Part shown: piece after piece, positions 62,442 to 64,000 of the stretch
Numbering within the stretch: position 1 is the first letter of the stretch
Layout of the letters: every line of letters starts with the position of its first letter
Origin: Neorhizobium huautlense
Lineage (GTDB): Bacteria; Pseudomonadota; Alphaproteobacteria; Rhizobiales; Rhizobiaceae
Direction: 5' to 3'
Length of the DNA stretch: 64,000 nt
NCBI RefSeq assembly: GCF_030811685.1
Contig: NZ_JAUSRF010000006.1
Span: forward strand, 186,001-250,000
Position numbers and translations under genes: made by a program
The notes under the pieces: model-generated
Database searches by the model: none
Told to the model about the DNA's origin: nothing
The model's input: the letters and a program-made list of their open reading frames with translations, nothing else

Positions 62442-63068
62442 ATGAACCTAGATTCTAAATATTTCGACCGTATCCGGACGCGCCGGAACCGCAAGCAGGA
62501 GGAGCCCGCGCAGGCACCGACCTGCCAATGGGATGGGTGCGACAAGCCGGGCGCCCACCGTGCCCCCGTCGGCCGCAATGCCGAAGGGCAGTTCTTCCTG
62601 TTCTGCTTCGAACACGTGAAGGACTATAACAAGGGCTACAATTATTTCTCCGGCCTGTCCGACAGCGAGATCGCCCGTTACCAGAAGGAAGCGATCACCG
62701 GTCATCGCCCGACCTGGTCGGTTGGTGTCAACAAGGACGTCAAGGACGCGCCTTTGCACGCGACCGTGCGTTCCGGCAGCGCCGCCAGTCATAACCGCGT
62801 CAAGGATCCGTTCGGTTTCGTGCGCGAGGGGCGTGCCGGCGGTGGCCCGCGTTTCCCGCAGGAACGCAAGCTGAAGACGCTGGAGCAGAAGGCTTTCGAC
62901 ACGATGGAGCTGACCGCAGGCGCAACGTCTGAGGATATCAAGCGTCGTTACAAGGAGCTCGTCAAGAAGCATCACCCCGATGCCAATGGCGGCGACCGGG
63001 GATCGGAAGAACGTTTTCGCGCGGTAATTCAAGCATATCAGTTGTTGAAACAGTCTGGTTTCTGCTAA
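62442..63068 (+). CDS. J-domain protein with N-terminal Cys motif
   Basis: 208 residues. A C-terminal J domain (about 145-208) has the essential His-Pro-Asp in K-K-H-H-P-D-A-N-G. The N-terminal half holds C-Q-W-D-G-C and a nearby F-C-F-E-H, so a small metal-binding module is possible. Not the canonical DnaJ (no G/F region or zinc fingers). Conserved neighbour of bolA and cobS in rhizobia as I recall. ATG at 62442 gives the conserved N-terminus. Confidence 0.85.
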   Translation: MNLDSKYFDRIRTRRNRKQEEPAQAPTCQWDGCDKPGAHRAPVGRNAEGQFFLFCFEHVKDYNKGYNYFSGLSDSEIARYQKEAITGHRPTWSVGVNKDVKDAPLHATVRSGSAASHNRVKDPFGFVREGRAGGGPRFPQERKLKTLEQKAFDTMELTAGATSEDIKRRYKELVKKHHPDANGGDRGSEERFRAVIQAYQLLKQSGFC

Positions 63069-63133
63069 GCCGTAACGAACAGGATGCAGCAAGGATTGCT
63101 GCCGGGCTACGGACCGTCCGGCATGGAGTGGTG

Positions 63134-64000
63134 ATGAGCAAAATTGATCTTGATATTTCCAATCTTCCCGACACGACCGTTTCCGTAAGAGACGTTTTCG
63201 GCATCGATACCGACCTGAAGGTTCCGGCCTACAGCAACGGCGATCCTTACGTTCCGGATCTCGATCCCGACTATCTTTTCGATCGCGACACCACGCTCGC
63301 CATCCTCGCCGGTTTTGCCCATAACCGCCGCGTCATGGTTTCCGGTTTTCACGGCACCGGCAAGTCGACCCATATCGAACAGGTCGCTGCCCGCCTCAAC
63401 TGGCCCTGCGTGCGCGTCAACCTCGATAGCCATGTCAGCCGTATCGATCTCGTCGGCAAGGACGCCATCGTCCTGAAAGACGGCAAGCAGATCACCGAAT
63501 TCAAGGACGGCATCCTGCCCTGGGCCTACCAGCGCAATGTCGCTCTCGTTTTCGACGAATACGATGCCGGCCGCCCGGACGTGATGTTCGTCATCCAGCG
63601 CGTGCTGGAGAGCTCCGGCCGCCTGACGCTTCTCGACCAGAGCCGCGTCATTCGTCCTCATCCCGCTTTCCGCCTGTTTGCGACCGCCAATACGGTTGGT
63701 CTGGGCGATACGACGGGCCTTTACCACGGCACGCAGCAGATCAATCAGGCGCAGATGGACCGCTGGTCGATCGTCACCACGCTGAACTACCTGCCGCATG
63801 AAAAGGAAGTCGATATCGTTGCCGCCAAGGTCAAATCCTTCGGCAAGACGGCTGAAGGCCGCGAGACGGTTTCCAAGATGGTCCGCATCGCCGACATGAC
63901 CCGTTCGGCCTTCATCAACGGAGACCTGTCGACCGTGATGAGCCCGCGTACGGTCATCACCTGGGCGGAAAATGCCGAAATCTTCGGTGATGTCGCCTTC
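63134..64000 (+). CDS. cobS: Cobaltochelatase subunit CobS (3' end outside window)
   Basis: The ATG at 63134 opens a frame of 289 codons to the window's end without a stop, out of a usual ~330. AAA+ type with Walker [10 protein letters not shown] near residue 74 and a Walker B-like F-D-E-Y-D. CobS, CobT and CobN insert cobalt in the aerobic cobalamin route. The bolA-J protein-cobS order is typical for rhizobia; cobT should follow outside. Confidence 0.92.
   Translation, partial: MSKIDLDISNLPDTTVSVRDVFGIDTDLKVPAYSNGDPYVPDLDPDYLFDRDTTLAILAGFAHNRRVMVSGFHGTGKSTHIEQVAARLNWPCVRVNLDSHVSRIDLVGKDAIVLKDGKQITEFKDGILPWAYQRNVALVFDEYDAGRPDVMFVIQRVLESSGRLTLLDQSRVIRPHPAFRLFATANTVGLGDTTGLYHGTQQINQAQMDRWSIVTTLNYLPHEKEVDIVAAKVKSFGKTAEGRETVSKMVRIADMTRSAFINGDLSTVMSPRTVITWAENAEIFGDVAF

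Overview
The window is about 60% G+C and reads as chromosomal DNA of an alphaproteobacterium, most likely family Rhizobiaceae (Agrobacterium/Rhizobium group). The signs are the mdh-sucCDAB-lpdA order, an Omp19-type lipoprotein, atpHAGDC directly after priA, aroK-aroB-CBS protein-bolA-J protein-cobS, an ALA-synthase hemA, and many TTG/GTG starts. Species cannot be fixed from the sequence alone. Most genes are housekeeping and no genomic island is visible.

Layout. 1-2700: the end of a nucleotidyltransferase, an Omp19-like lipoprotein and zapE. 2832-13774: the TCA block mdh, sucC, sucD, sucA, sucB, then three small genes (MAPEG, SDR, LysE-type exporter) and lpdA, closed by a strong terminator. 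13878-14446: a compact parDE toxin-antitoxin pair. 14466-21560: a TraB/GumN protein, xerC, an acyltransferase, an AAA ATPase, priA and a small membrane protein. 21822-26795: the F1 ATP synthase operon atpHAGDC and its terminator. 26854-27127: a 274-bp MITE-like element with 33-bp terminal inverted repeats. 27204-32934: a tightly packed catabolic set (Fe-alcohol dehydrogenase, aldehyde dehydrogenase, mandelate-racemase-type enolase, L-lactate dehydrogenase) and a LysR regulator. 33073-35855: fdhD and an oxalate/formate-type MFS carrier. 35932-38432: a soluble double-PAS chemoreceptor and cheW. 38654-46730: tamB and tamA, the outer-membrane assembly module. 47002-48808: a glycine-zipper lipoprotein and hemA behind an FNR/FixK-type box. 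48890-55515: dxr, a flavin monooxygenase, tRNA-Arg(CCU), an M20 amidohydrolase, a D,D-carboxypeptidase, a His-rich CobW GTPase and tusA. 55523-59174: an L,D-transpeptidase, accA, xerD and a 56-residue membrane protein. 59377-64000: aroK, aroB, a CBS-domain protein, bolA, a J-domain protein and a truncated cobS.

How the genes fit together. Mdh, succinyl-CoA synthetase and the three subunits of 2-oxoglutarate dehydrogenase form one TCA segment, and the ATP synthase F1 genes follow it. HemA uses succinyl-CoA, and low oxygen probably induces it. The LysR-fdhD-carrier trio suggests formate or oxalate use, although no formate dehydrogenase lies in the window. TamAB, L,D-transpeptidase, D,D-carboxypeptidase and the lipoproteins serve the envelope.

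I found no clearly new multi-gene system. The most unusual signals are non-coding or architectural: six successive hairpins between sucD and sucA that end at a displaced Shine-Dalgarno, the inverted-repeat element after atpC, and seven near-regular ~106-residue repeats in an enlarged TamB.
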